Assembly: GCA_003669555.1 (NCBI GenBank)
Contig: QWOS01000119.1
Span: forward strand, 1-37,559
Source: Planctomycetota bacterium
GTDB lineage: Bacteria; Planctomycetota; Planctomycetia; Gemmatales; Gemmataceae
Length of the DNA stretch: 37,559 nucleotides
Direction of reading: 5' to 3'
Under the pieces are notes generated by a model. The model was not told where the DNA came from, did not search any database, and worked only from the letters and a program-made list of their open reading frames with translations. Made by a program: the position numbers and the translations under genes. Of the stretch, positions 24,702 to 34,172 are shown in pieces (within the stretch, counting starts at the first letter, position 1; every line of letters starts with the position of its first letter).

Positions 24702-27461
24702 ATGAGAAAAACTTCCATGCAGCATATTCTGATCGGCCTTCTTGCAGTTCTGGCGTTGCCAGCCCTCCTGCATGCAGAGCCCAAAAAGCCGAACATCGTC
24801 TTCATCCTTGCCGATGATCTTGGCATCGGAAATGTCGGTTGTTATGGGGCGGATCGGGTAAAAACACCCAACATCGACGCCTTGGCCAGGGGCGGTGTCC
24901 GTCACACCCATGCCTATACAGCGCCCCTGTGCGGGCCATCCCGAGCGCTCATCATGACGGGCCGGTATGCCTTCCGGACGGGCGCGACAAATCAGGATGC
25001 CACCGGACAAATGAAGCCGGCAAACGAGAAGATGATTCCGAAGCTGCTGAAACCGGCGGGCTATGTCTCTTCCATGATCGGCAAGTGGGGGCAACTTCCG
25101 CTGGAACCATCTGACTGGGGTTTCGATGACTCTTTCAGGTTCAAGGGGAGTGGCGTTTACTGGAGCACACAGGAAAAGCCAGGGCGATATGTGGTGAACG
25201 GCGTAGCCAAGGCCCTGAAAGAAAAAGAATACATGCCGGATCTGATGCACCAGCACGTTGTGGACTTCCTGCGAAGCAACCGGGAGAAACCGTTCTTTTT
25301 ATACTACTCCATGTCACATGTGCATGCGGAAATCCTGAGAACGCCTGACAGCGCTGCCGATAGCAAAGACCTTTTTGCAGACAATCTAGCCTACATGGAC
25401 AAGCTGGTTGGCAAACTTGTCGCAGAACTCGAGCGCCAAAAGCTCCGTGAGAAAACCCTGATCGTTTTCTTTGGCGACAACGGTACGGGAAAAGCGCAGG
25501 CCAAAACTTCAACTATTGGCGGAAGGGCGCTTTCCGGCGAGAAGGGCTCCATGCTCGAAGGTGGTGCCCGGGTGCCGATGATTGTCAACTGGCCGGGAGT
25601 GACTCCTGCGGGAACAGTTTCCACCGGCCTTGTTGACTCGACAGATTTTCTGCCGACATTGGTTGAGCTGGCTGGAGGGAAGCTGCCCTCGGGCACTGTC
25701 CTGGACGGCAAAAGTTTTGCGTGGCAAATCCGGGGCGAAAAGGGCGCACCGCGCGAGTCGGTTTTTATCGAACTTGCCCGGATGTGGTATGTCCGGGAAG
25801 CGGGCTGGAAGCTGAATGAGAAGGGCGAACTTTTCGACATGGCCAACGCGCCTTTCGAGGAGAAGCTCGTCGCGGCGGGTTCCCGCGACGAGAGCGCGCA
25901 AGCCGCGCGCAAGCGATTGCAATCTACCCTGAACAGGCTCAACCCGGCGGGAGGGATTCTGGATAGGGGCGACGGCACAGGCCGGCATGCGAATAAGCAA
26001 AAGAAAATCACGGCAAATGAATCGCCAATGCCGGCTGACGCTTTGCAGCCAGAACCGGTCTGGAAAACCGCTGGCAAGCCCAATGTACTATTCATTGTCG
26101 TGGATGATCTTCGTCCCGATTTGGGCTGTTATGGCAACACCCTGATCAAGACGCCAAATCTGGATCGCCTTGCGGCTCGGGGCACAATCTTCAAGCGTGC
26201 CTATTGTCAGCAAGCCGTGTGTAGCCCGTCGCGAACTTCCGTCATGACTGGCCGGCGTCCGGATGCCACCAGGGTGTGGGATCTGGTCACCCACTTCCGC
26301 ACTGCGCTGCCTGATACCGTGACGCTTCCGCAACACTTCAAGGCAAATGGATATCATGCTGCAGCCCTGGGCAAGGTTTACCATCGTGGATACGAGGATG
26401 GCCGCTCATGGAGCGAACCACACTGGTACCCCAATGGCCAAACGGTTGATACTGACCCGGCCGATTCGACCAGGCGAATTGTCAGGAAGTACGGTCCCGG
26501 TGTGGACACGAAAGCCGAAAGCGGCAAGGGCCCGGCCTTTGAGGTCAGCGGGAGGAAGGATGACGAGTTGCCGGACGGCTTCACTGCGTCTGAAGCGGTC
26601 AGTCGCCTCCACAGCCTGAAAAGCCGTGGCGAACCCTTTTTTCTGGCTGTCGGTTTCCAAAAGCCGCACCTGCCATTTATCGCTCCGAAAAAATACTGGG
26701 ATCTTTATGATCCGCAAATAATCCCTGTGCCTGTCACCGCGACCTTGCCCAAAGGGGCGCCGGCTTTCGCCGGCCACAGCAATGGCGAACTGCACAGCTA
26801 CGCCAATGTGCCCAAGGAGGACCCGATCCCGGCGGACTTTGCCAAACAGTTGCGCCATGGTTATTATGCCTGCATCAGCTACACCGATGCCCAGGTGGGG
26901 CGGCTCCTTGACGCGCTTGAAAAGGAAGGGTTGTCTGAGAACACGATTATCGTGCTGTGGGGCGACCATGGGTGGCAGCTTGGCGACCACGGGCTTTGGC
27001 ACAAGCACACCAACTTCGAACTGGCTACGCGGGCGCCGCTGCTGGTGAGCGTACCGAAGCAGCAGCGGGTAGGGCGGAAGTGCGAAGCGCTGGTCGAGTT
27101 CGTGGACATTTATCCAACCCTTGCCGACCTGTGCGGGTTGCCTGCTCCCCAGGGACTGGACGGCGTCAGCCTGAAGTCGCTCATTGAAGACCCGCAGGGC
27201 ACAGTGAAAAAAGTGGCCATCAGTCAGTACCCGCGTGGTCCGAAAAAGGCGGGGGCCGGGCCAGTCATGGGGTACAGCATTCGTAATGAGCAATGGCGCT
27301 TGACGGTGTGGTTGAACCAGAAAGACGGCAGCACTGTCGCAACCGAGCTGTATGACGAGCAGAACGACCCCGCAGAAACGGTGAACCTTGCCGATAGGCC
27401 AGGACAAAAAGCCTTGATTGAAGAGCTATCGAAATACCTGCCACCCGTGGCGAGGAAGTGA
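24702..27461 (+). CDS. exported double sulfatase (arylsulfatase-like plus iduronate-2-sulfatase-like)
   Basis: 919 aa from ATG 24702 (a TTG at 24699 is alternative). A signal peptide (HILIGLLAVLALPALLHA) precedes two complete sulfatase domains. Domain 1 (about 27-400): KPNIVFILADDLG, the formylglycine site CGPSR (Cys77), TGRYAFRTG, GKWGQ and VFFGDNGTG. Domain 2 (about 458-915): KPNVLFIVVDDLRPDLGCYG, CSPSR (Cys507), TGRRPD, FQKPHLPF and LWGDHGWQLGDHGLWHKHTN, as in iduronate-2-sulfatase types. The linker looks like a normal sulfatase C-terminus running straight into the next protein, consistent with gene fusion. Both cysteines must be converted by a formylglycine-generating enzyme, absent here. 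Likely targets are sulfated glycans. Flanking repeats suggest it entered a portal gene duplication. No clear Shine-Dalgarno. Confidence 0.9.
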   Translation: MRKTSMQHILIGLLAVLALPALLHAEPKKPNIVFILADDLGIGNVGCYGADRVKTPNIDALARGGVRHTHAYTAPLCGPSRALIMTGRYAFRTGATNQDATGQMKPANEKMIPKLLKPAGYVSSMIGKWGQLPLEPSDWGFDDSFRFKGSGVYWSTQEKPGRYVVNGVAKALKEKEYMPDLMHQHVVDFLRSNREKPFFLYYSMSHVHAEILRTPDSAADSKDLFADNLAYMDKLVGKLVAELERQKLREKTLIVFFGDNGTGKAQAKTSTIGGRALSGEKGSMLEGGARVPMIVNWPGVTPAGTVSTGLVDSTDFLPTLVELAGGKLPSGTVLDGKSFAWQIRGEKGAPRESVFIELARMWYVREAGWKLNEKGELFDMANAPFEEKLVAAGSRDESAQAARKRLQSTLNRLNPAGGILDRGDGTGRHANKQKKITANESPMPADALQPEPVWKTAGKPNVLFIVVDDLRPDLGCYGNTLIKTPNLDRLAARGTIFKRAYCQQAVCSPSRTSVMTGRRPDATRVWDLVTHFRTALPDTVTLPQHFKANGYHAAALGKVYHRGYEDGRSWSEPHWYPNGQTVDTDPADSTRRIVRKYGPGVDTKAESGKGPAFEVSGRKDDELPDGFTASEAVSRLHSLKSRGEPFFLAVGFQKPHLPFIAPKKYWDLYDPQIIPVPVTATLPKGAPAFAGHSNGELHSYANVPKEDPIPADFAKQLRHGYYACISYTDAQVGRLLDALEKEGLSENTIIVLWGDHGWQLGDHGLWHKHTNFELATRAPLLVSVPKQQRVGRKCEALVEFVDIYPTLADLCGLPAPQGLDGVSLKSLIEDPQGTVKKVAISQYPRGPKKAGAGPVMGYSIRNEQWRLTVWLNQKDGSTVATELYDEQNDPAETVNLADRPGQKALIEELSKYLPPVARK

Positions 27462-27490
27462 GCGGGGTTGATTGGCTCCTGGTGACGGTA

Positions 27491-27632
27491 CCCCTGCTGC
27501 TGGAGTTGCTGCCCCGGGTGAACCCGGATACCCAGGAGCAGTGGTGGCTAAATCCGCCGGGAGCGCGGTCTTGATCCGGTTCCCTGGGGCGACAAACCCT
27601 GGATCCCGTCCGGCTGGAAACAGACGGAATAA
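27491..27632 (+). pseudogene. second, internally deleted portal fragment
   Basis: 27491-27549 resembles the portal segment encoding HPLLELLARVNPEQDAQELW (around 23341-23400), with small gaps, and is joined directly to the portal 3' end (27550-27632, including its stop). More than 800 bases of portal are missing between. It has no start codon. It lies 30 bases after the sulfatase stop. Confidence 0.75.
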
Positions 27633-27679
27633 CCACCCGGCAGGTCACGGCCCCGTCACCGCCGAAGACCCAGAGCGTT
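27550..27679. repeat. 130-bp direct repeat, right copy
   Basis: Near-identical to 24271-24400 (one mismatch). Distance between copies is 3279 bases, containing the whole sulfatase gene, so homologous recombination between them would delete it. Confidence 0.93.
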
Positions 27680-27996
27680 GCCCTGGCATGGGGTTCATTG
27701 GGCATGATTCGCCCCCTGTGGCGGCATGAATCACCTTGTGAAGCCGCAACGGGTGACATGAATTTGTGGAACTGGCAGGCGTTCCCTGTCATCACACCGC
27801 TTATCTGTCAGGAAGGCTTTGCCTTGCAGCCGCAATGCGGCGCCAGTCGGAATGCCCCTAGCCAGCCTTTTTGCCTTTTCTGGAACCAGCCCCTACCCGA
27901 CGGGTTCGTATTTGCCTAAAATAGACCAAGTTGTCTGCTTATGGCGCCCAGTAGGGGTGAGCTTGACTGTGGGCTAGTTGATTGGAGGGGTGTTTC
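27680..27996. other. leader region of the large surface protein
   Basis: These 317 bases hold no recognisable gene. The end has GGAGGGG (27984-27990) as a strong ribosome site. A TAAAAT (27917-27922) is a possible -10, but no good -35 lies at the right distance. Confidence 0.5.
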
Positions 27997-30900
27997 ATGT
28001 CGAACCGTTTCGGCTTTATCCGGTCTGGTTTCGGGGCTTGTCAGCGGGAAAAGGGATCCTTCCGCCCGCAGTTGCACGCTTTGGAGGAACGGCTGGTTCC
28101 TGCGGCGTTCTCCCTGGCTTTTGAATTGGCACCTGCCAACCCTTTTGCCCATGCCAAGGTGCCCCTGTACACCTATCTGCCCTTCGGTGGGGCTCCTTCA
28201 ACTGCTTTTGATGCCACCCGCAAATGGGTTGCTGATGCCAGCGTCACCCAGGCGGTAGATAACCTGCAGATCACTGCGCTCAATCTGGTCAGCGATACTG
28301 AAACCGACAAAAAACCAGCGGACATGCCAGGATACTTTCCCGGTCAATGGTCGAATCCAGGTTTTGCAGGCAGTTTCACAGCCCTGGTGCAGACAGTTCC
28401 TGATTACCCATTCACAGCCAGCACCGCTCCGTCGTTGCTTGCTGCCCTGGTGGCTGGCAAAGCCGATTGGGCCAGCGATTTCCCAGGCGGTATCAGCGTC
28501 GATTCAGAATTCGACACCCAGGACCTGGCCACCGGTATCCCGGACTTCTGCAAGCAGTTTCTTCTGGATACAAGGCTTGCCGCCAACAGTGCCGGCGTGC
28601 CATTCAGCTTTTATCTCAGTCCCAAATATATCGACCCGGCCAGGAATCCCGGCGCGGCTCAGGTGCGTGCCGACATTGCCGCTGTGCTGGGGACCGATGT
28701 GCGCAATTGCGTTTTGCTGCCAGTCTATGTCGACCCGGACAATGACCCCGGAACCAATATCAAACCGGCCCAGGTCGTCTCGGCGATTGCTGGTATCGAT
28801 GAACTGGCCAATCCTTTCAACTACCGCTGGATTGTCAGTATCCAGGACGATACGGTTACCTTTGGCAAGGCTCTCGATTCCATCCGGGCTGCTGTCCCAG
28901 CCGCCGATACACATTTTCTCGGCCTGGTCGCTTACCAGACCCTTGTTCAGCATGGCGACCCCACAACGCCGCAAGCCTACAATCCCACAGTTGCGCCGGC
29001 CTCGGACAATCTGGCCGCCATCGCCAAATTCATGGGCCTGGGGAACAGTATCACCACGGATACCACCCCCACATTCAATGGCACGGGCCCTGAAAACCAG
29101 ACTGTGGGCATTGAGGTGGATGGACTCAGCAGGGTCGAGGTCAGGGTCAACGCCCAGGGGAACTGGAGTTACACCCTACCCCACGATCTGGCCCTCGGCA
29201 GCCACCATGCCGTGGTCACCATGCGGAATCTGGCCAATGAGCAGTTCGGTGAGGTGGGGCCACTCAGCTTCAGCATCGTCCGCTACCTGGTGGTGCCGCC
29301 ACCCACGGTCCCGACCATAGCCCTGGAACTGGCACCGGTCAGCGTGCCAGCCGACCCCCGTATCCCGGTCTTTGTCGACATGGCCCAATCCAAAGATTGG
29401 ATGCAGTTTTTTCCATTTTACACCGGCCTGTATGCCATGACCGGCCCTCTGCAACCAGAGCTTCCCCAATGGATGGCCGCCGAGGGCGTGCAGGCTGTGG
29501 TCAACGAGGCCATTATTCCAGCCGCAATTGTGGGCGTCCCTGGCAAGGCCAGGGTGACCAGGCTTCCCGAAGGTGCCCCCGGATTCAACACCAGTTCTGC
29601 CATTTGGCCGGCCACTCCGCGTCCGGCTTCGTTTGCCGCGCTGGTGGAAGTGGCCCAGGAGGCCATATACGGACCCAACCATGACAATTACCTGCGGCCT
29701 CAGGATGCGCTGGATTTGCAAAATCTTCTCACCGCGGGTGCATGGCTCGACCAATTCCATGGCGGCCTGACCATTCGCACTGGAAGTATGGGATACCTGG
29801 GGAAGACTTTTCCTGACTATTATAAAGAGTTCCTTATTTCCATGCGGCAATTCGCTAATTCCGCTCCTGGCGGTGGCGTGCCATTTCGTTTCAACATCGA
29901 TTACGAGATCCTGTTCGATTCCGATTTTTACACAGTCCTGCCCGATATCCACGCGATCCTGGGTGATGATCCACGCAATGAACTGCTGCTGCCCATGCAA
30001 CGGGATACCACAAGTGGCATGCTACCCGAGTATCTCTTCACCCGAATCATTCAAGACCTGAGGCAAGCCGATCTCAATGGCTATGGCTGCAACTACCGCT
30101 GCATCACCGGCATGGTTACCGCTTACTCCGAGCCGCCCGGCCATGAACCGATCAATCCGGGTGATCCAGAACTTTTCATGGCTCAATTGTCGATGATCCG
30201 GGCCTGTATTTCGGCCTCTGATCAGCGTTTCCTGGGGTTGCTGGCCTATCCTGTTGCCGCACTGGGCGATGGCTCCAGCTTGCAAATTTACAACCCGACC
30301 CAGGACAACATCAAAACCAACCTCAAAGCTATCAAGTCCTTTGTGGGGCTGGGCAATGGAATCACCCGGGACACAACGCCCATGATCAATGGCACGGGTG
30401 GTCCCGGGGAAACCATCACTCTCCGCGAAGACGGGCTGGTTTTGGGCACAACGCTGGTCAACGACCGGGGCAACTGGATTTTCAACGCATTAGCCCATCC
30501 GTTGTCCCAGGGTATGCATTCGCTCATTCCCACGGCCACTTCTGAGACCGGCGTGGAAAGTGCTCCGGGCCAACCGCTGGTTTTCACGATCGATTCTGCC
30601 CTGCCGCCTCCCGATGGCCCGATGATCACCGAGCCTTTCACCCTGGGGGCGGCATCGGTGACAACTGGCTGGGGGGATGGTCAATTGCTGGTGGGACTGG
30701 CGGATGGTCGAACTCGACAAATCGTACCGTTCCCCGGTTACACGGGACAACTGGTGGGTTCACTGCTGGACCGGAATCTGGACGGTGCCCCCGATGCTGT
30801 GGCGATGGCGGTCGCCAGTGCCGGTGCCCCTCCTTCCGTGCTGGTGGTCGATGCTGTCACGGGCAGACAGGTGCTCAGCCTGTATGCTTTCAACAACAGA

Positions 30901-31530
30901 TTCCTGGGCGGAATGTCTTTGGCTTCGGGCCTGGTGATGATTGGGGGCGTGCCCACACCCACCCTGGCACTGGGGGCCGGGCCGGGCGGGGATTCCACGG
31001 TGGCCTTGTTCAATGCGATGAATGGCGTGCTGCTCCTTGAGTACACGCCCTACGATCGCGGGTATGTTGGCGGTGTCAGTGTGGCTTTGTCGTCGCCCGA
31101 CTCGGCCGGCATCAGTTACCTGATCACCGAAGCGAATAACGGCCATGTGGTGGTGACCCGCGCTGACCAGCCCCGTTTCGGGGTGTTGGCCAGCTTTCTG
31201 GCTTTTGAGCCACTGACCGGTTCCTTGCTGCCTGGCTCACGGATCGCCTGCGGCGATCTGGATGGCGATGGAGCTTTCGAAGTAGTCGCCTCCGCTCCGG
31301 GTGGGCAAAGCAACCGGATTGCCTTCTTCACCCTGCTGGGCCAACAGCAAAAAAACCTGCACCCGTTCTCGGCGCTTTATCTGGGTGGGTTGGATCTGGC
31401 CCTGGCTGACTGGAACGGGGATGGGAAAACCGACCTCGTGGCCACTTCGCTGGCACCCTCCCGCATCACCCGCAATGTTTTCAACTATCCGGCTGTTGAC
31501 CTCATCGACGCGCTCTTTGTCGAAGCCTAA
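27997..31530 (+). CDS. large exported surface protein: duplicated unknown domain, Ig-like modules and FG-GAP tail
   Basis: 1177 aa from ATG 27997 (GGAGGGG six bases upstream). The N-terminus carries RPQLHALEERLVPAA (23-37), the planctomycete LEPR-XLL-like export/sorting motif in place of a normal signal peptide. Two homologous units follow with a period of about 437 residues: unit A (about 46-361) and unit B (about 443-800). Shared landmarks are VPFSFYLSPKYIDP / VPFRFNIDYEILFD, LGTDVRNCVLLPVY / LGDDPRNELLLPMQ, FLGLVAY / FLGLLAY, YNPT and GLGNxIxxDTTPxxNGTG. Each ends in an Ig-like module (NGTG ... GNW ...). The C-terminal ~300 aa are FG-GAP/VCBS-like with DLDGDGAFEVV and DWNGDGKTDLV calcium loops. 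The A/B domain may be a TIM-barrel-like fold (repeated strand-acidic patterns), but I do not recognise a family. Confidence 0.85.
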   Translation: MSNRFGFIRSGFGACQREKGSFRPQLHALEERLVPAAFSLAFELAPANPFAHAKVPLYTYLPFGGAPSTAFDATRKWVADASVTQAVDNLQITALNLVSDTETDKKPADMPGYFPGQWSNPGFAGSFTALVQTVPDYPFTASTAPSLLAALVAGKADWASDFPGGISVDSEFDTQDLATGIPDFCKQFLLDTRLAANSAGVPFSFYLSPKYIDPARNPGAAQVRADIAAVLGTDVRNCVLLPVYVDPDNDPGTNIKPAQVVSAIAGIDELANPFNYRWIVSIQDDTVTFGKALDSIRAAVPAADTHFLGLVAYQTLVQHGDPTTPQAYNPTVAPASDNLAAIAKFMGLGNSITTDTTPTFNGTGPENQTVGIEVDGLSRVEVRVNAQGNWSYTLPHDLALGSHHAVVTMRNLANEQFGEVGPLSFSIVRYLVVPPPTVPTIALELAPVSVPADPRIPVFVDMAQSKDWMQFFPFYTGLYAMTGPLQPELPQWMAAEGVQAVVNEAIIPAAIVGVPGKARVTRLPEGAPGFNTSSAIWPATPRPASFAALVEVAQEAIYGPNHDNYLRPQDALDLQNLLTAGAWLDQFHGGLTIRTGSMGYLGKTFPDYYKEFLISMRQFANSAPGGGVPFRFNIDYEILFDSDFYTVLPDIHAILGDDPRNELLLPMQRDTTSGMLPEYLFTRIIQDLRQADLNGYGCNYRCITGMVTAYSEPPGHEPINPGDPELFMAQLSMIRACISASDQRFLGLLAYPVAALGDGSSLQIYNPTQDNIKTNLKAIKSFVGLGNGITRDTTPMINGTGGPGETITLREDGLVLGTTLVNDRGNWIFNALAHPLSQGMHSLIPTATSETGVESAPGQPLVFTIDSALPPPDGPMITEPFTLGAASVTTGWGDGQLLVGLADGRTRQIVPFPGYTGQLVGSLLDRNLDGAPDAVAMAVASAGAPPSVLVVDAVTGRQVLSLYAFNNRFLGGMSLASGLVMIGGVPTPTLALGAGPGGDSTVALFNAMNGVLLLEYTPYDRGYVGGVSVALSSPDSAGISYLITEANNGHVVVTRADQPRFGVLASFLAFEPLTGSLLPGSRIACGDLDGDGAFEVVASAPGGQSNRIAFFTLLGQQQKNLHPFSALYLGGLDLALADWNGDGKTDLVATSLAPSRITRNVFNYPAVDLIDALFVEA

Positions 31531-31775
31531 TCTTGCCGTTCCAGTTATTGCGTCGCTGAAATGGAGATGGATGATTGCGTTTTGGGCATGCGCATTCGGG
31601 ATATTGTTACTGGTTGAGTAGCGCGGAAATTTCCATTTTGTGCCGTTGGTATCAATAGATTTCCTGGCTTCGTTCCTGGCGGGTATCATAAAGGTGCCGT
31701 GGGGATCGGTGCCCCTGTAGCATGCTGGATTGCGGTGGCGGAAATGTCGGGCAGTCTACATCCGGGAGTGTTGTC

Positions 31776-32828
31776 ATGCGTGGGAACCACGGCGAATGGC
31801 TGATGAGAATGCCCCAGTGGGACAACCCGGCCGATGCCGCCACCCTGGACCGGGCCCAGGGGTGCCTGCTGGGGCAGTTGGCGGGTGACTCCCTGGGCGG
31901 TTTGGTAGAGTTTCAGTCGGCCGGGGCTATCCGGCAGCGGCATCCACTGGGGGTTCGTGACATGGTGCATGGCGGCACCTGGGGCAACCTGGCGGGGCAG
32001 GCCACCGATGATTCCGAATTAGCCCTGATGCTGGCCCGTACCCTGGTCAACCATGGCACCTACGACTGCCAGACCATGCTGGAATCGTATCTGCACTGGT
32101 GGCCTCTGGCGTGGGATCGTGGTACCACCCTCAGTGCCGCACTGGGTGCCGCTGCGGACGGCAAGACACCGGCTGAACGCATGGCGCTGGCGCAGCGACA
32201 TGCCCGCACCGATTCGCAGGCCAACGGCTCGCTGATGCGGATTAGCCCCCTGGGGATTTTTGCTGCTGGCAGGCCTGCCTGGGCCGCTGACCGGGCGCGG
32301 GAGGATAGTGGCCTCACCCACCCCCATGAGGTGTGCCGCGAGTCGTGTGCCGCCTTCGTTGCGGCCATCAGCCATGTCATTGCCACGGGGGAGGGGGCCA
32401 AGGCGGCGTGGGCGGTGGCTTTGGCACAGGCCCGCGCGCCGGCGGTGGTGCAGGTGCTGCGCCTGGCCGGGGAACAGCCACCCGCCGATTATCAGAAAAA
32501 CATGGGCTGGTCACTCATTGCCTTGCAGAATGCCTTTTATCAGGCTCTGCATGCGCCCAGCCTGGAAGAGGGGATTGTTGCCACCATCGGGCAGGGGGGC
32601 GACACCGACACCAATGCCGCAATCGCCGGGGCCTTGCTCGGGGCTGTGCACGGAAAAGCGGGGGTGCCTGAGCGTTGGCAGGTGGCTCTGGTGGCCTGCC
32701 AGCCGCATGAGGAAAGCGGTACCCGCCACCCGATGCCCCGTGAGTTTTGGCCCATGGATTGCCTGGAACTGGCCGAAAAACTGCTACAGGCCGGACGGGC
32801 GGATGGGGCTAATAAACATAGCGGATAG
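31776..32828 (+). CDS. ADP-ribosylglycohydrolase family protein
   Basis: 350 aa from ATG 31776 (GGGAG eight bases upstream; ATG 31803 also possible). Family motifs: RAQGCLLGQLAGDSLGGLVEF, the metal-binding QATDDSELAL near residue 73, QANGSLMRISPLGI, and IGQGGDTDTNAAIAGALLGA with the second acidic pair. These bind two Mg ions in DraG/ARH-type enzymes that remove ADP-ribose from proteins or small molecules. Cytoplasmic. The last 20 bases overlap the 3' end of the convergent outer-membrane-like gene. No partner ADP-ribosyltransferase is visible. Confidence 0.9.
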   Translation: MRGNHGEWLMRMPQWDNPADAATLDRAQGCLLGQLAGDSLGGLVEFQSAGAIRQRHPLGVRDMVHGGTWGNLAGQATDDSELALMLARTLVNHGTYDCQTMLESYLHWWPLAWDRGTTLSAALGAAADGKTPAERMALAQRHARTDSQANGSLMRISPLGIFAAGRPAWAADRAREDSGLTHPHEVCRESCAAFVAAISHVIATGEGAKAAWAVALAQARAPAVVQVLRLAGEQPPADYQKNMGWSLIALQNAFYQALHAPSLEEGIVATIGQGGDTDTNAAIAGALLGAVHGKAGVPERWQVALVACQPHEESGTRHPMPREFWPMDCLELAEKLLQAGRADGANKHSG

Positions 32829-33840
32829 CCAGATAGAATGAGGGTTTCACATCACCACCCTGCAAGGTGACGGTGTCGAGCGTGCCAGTACGCAATTCAA
32901 GCCGGGGAGCGCTGGTGAAAGGGCGGGCGGCCACGCCCGCATCAATTTCAAACAGTTGCGCCTCAAAATCGCGGGTGCCAGTCAGCACAAAGTTGCCAAA
33001 CAGGTAGCATCGCTCATCAATCAGATCACAGGTCAGATAGGCACGGGCGAAAGGGCCGGGTTTGAACTGATAACCCGTCCCGTCCACCATCGATTTCGAA
33101 GGATAATAGCCCATGCTGAGGAAGGTGGCCCGGGCCTGGTCAAAGGCAGCCGATCCCAGGTCGGCGTAGGTGGGGTCCAGATAGTAGCGCCCTTCCAGGG
33201 CAACACCGTCATTGAAGCCGTTGGGGCTGACTTTGGAGGTGCCACGATTGAGGTTGTTGAACGAGTAGGCAAACGCCCGCGCCTCCCAGGAGCTGTGGAA
33301 GTTCCAGGCCAGTCCCAGGTTGCAATCGAATTCCCGTTTGCTGAAATCGAAATTGCCCTGCTTGCTGTTGGTGATCCCGGGAGCGGCCTTCTGCCCCCAG
33401 AAATCGAGGTTGGCAAACTGGTAGATGCGTTTTTTGCGCCAGAGCATGACATTGAAATTAAGATCAAGCAAGAACAGCGGGTCAAATTCAACGCCGTTGG
33501 AGGCGATGCGCTGGCCAACCGGGAAAACGCGAAAATCCAGGATACCCCAAATGGGGTCGACATACTCTTTTCTGAATCGCTCGGTGGGCAACAGGCCTGG
33601 CAGATGATGCTCGAAGTAGGGATCCGCGTTGGAATCCGGGTCGGTTGTTTCGTGCTCGAAGATGGTACCAGGCACGGGTGGCTGTTCTGCCGTTCCGGAG
33701 GAGGTTTTTTCCTCCTTGGGTGGCGGTTCATCCGCAGGCAGATCGGGCGGCGCCTGGTAGCCATGCGACAACCCGGCCACAAGCAGCCAGAGCATCACCG
33801 TGGCATTGCGGCGCGCCAATGCTGCCCATGTGGATGTCAT
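32809..33840 (-). CDS. outer-membrane-like protein of unknown function
   Basis: 343 aa. A signal-like N-terminus (VMLWLLVAGLSHGYQ) precedes an acidic Pro-rich linker (about 30-75), then alternating strands rich in Phe, Tyr and Trp: NVMLWRKKRIYQFANLDFWG, CNLGLAWNFHSSWEARAFAY, LEGRYYLD, FARAYLTCDLIDERCYLFGN, and a terminal SFYLAIRYVY ending in an aromatic residue, as in beta-barrels. The family was not recognised. No Shine-Dalgarno is obvious before the ATG. Its 3' end overlaps the ADP-ribosylglycohydrolase gene by 20 bases. Confidence 0.72.
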   Translation of the reverse strand: MTSTWAALARRNATVMLWLLVAGLSHGYQAPPDLPADEPPPKEEKTSSGTAEQPPVPGTIFEHETTDPDSNADPYFEHHLPGLLPTERFRKEYVDPIWGILDFRVFPVGQRIASNGVEFDPLFLLDLNFNVMLWRKKRIYQFANLDFWGQKAAPGITNSKQGNFDFSKREFDCNLGLAWNFHSSWEARAFAYSFNNLNRGTSKVSPNGFNDGVALEGRYYLDPTYADLGSAAFDQARATFLSMGYYPSKSMVDGTGYQFKPGPFARAYLTCDLIDERCYLFGNFVLTGTRDFEAQLFEIDAGVAARPFTSAPRLELRTGTLDTVTLQGGDVKPSFYLAIRYVY

Positions 33841-34108
33841 GCTGCTTTTGCCCTGGTGCCGTTCAACACGGCAGATCCAACCCGATGCGCTACTTCGAAC
33901 TGTCGCCGCTTACCTGATACGGACATGGCTGGCAACCCCAAAAGGGATCTAATGGATGAAAAATAACCAGAAAAACTGTGGTAAAAGTATCCTGCCCCGA
34001 CAGGGAATATGATTTCTCGGCATTTTCCTGCTGGTGGGAGCGGTTTGGCCAAATGCCCGACAGGATTCGCCCCGAACTCCTGGAATCCGGTCGCACCAGC
34101 AGTGCTCC

Positions 34109-34137
34109 TTGACCAATGCCCCCAAACGGTCTATTTT
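34109..34137 (+). promoter_or_regulatory. sigma-70-like promoter of the DUF1559 gene
   Basis: TTGACC (34109-34114) and TATTTT (34132-34137) are 17 bases apart, 35 bases before the ATG. In the remaining gap 33841-34172 nothing else was recognised. Confidence 0.55.
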
Positions 34138-34172
34138 AATGTTGGCGACTTATGGCTTTGGAGGGGTTTCCC

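Noticed and set aside
27917-27927. 11-base TAAAATAGACC upstream of the surface protein, with its reverse complement at 34128-34138 upstream of the DUF1559 gene
   Set aside because: Many 11-base matches are expected by chance in a window this size, and the two are in opposite orientation at different distances from the starts.
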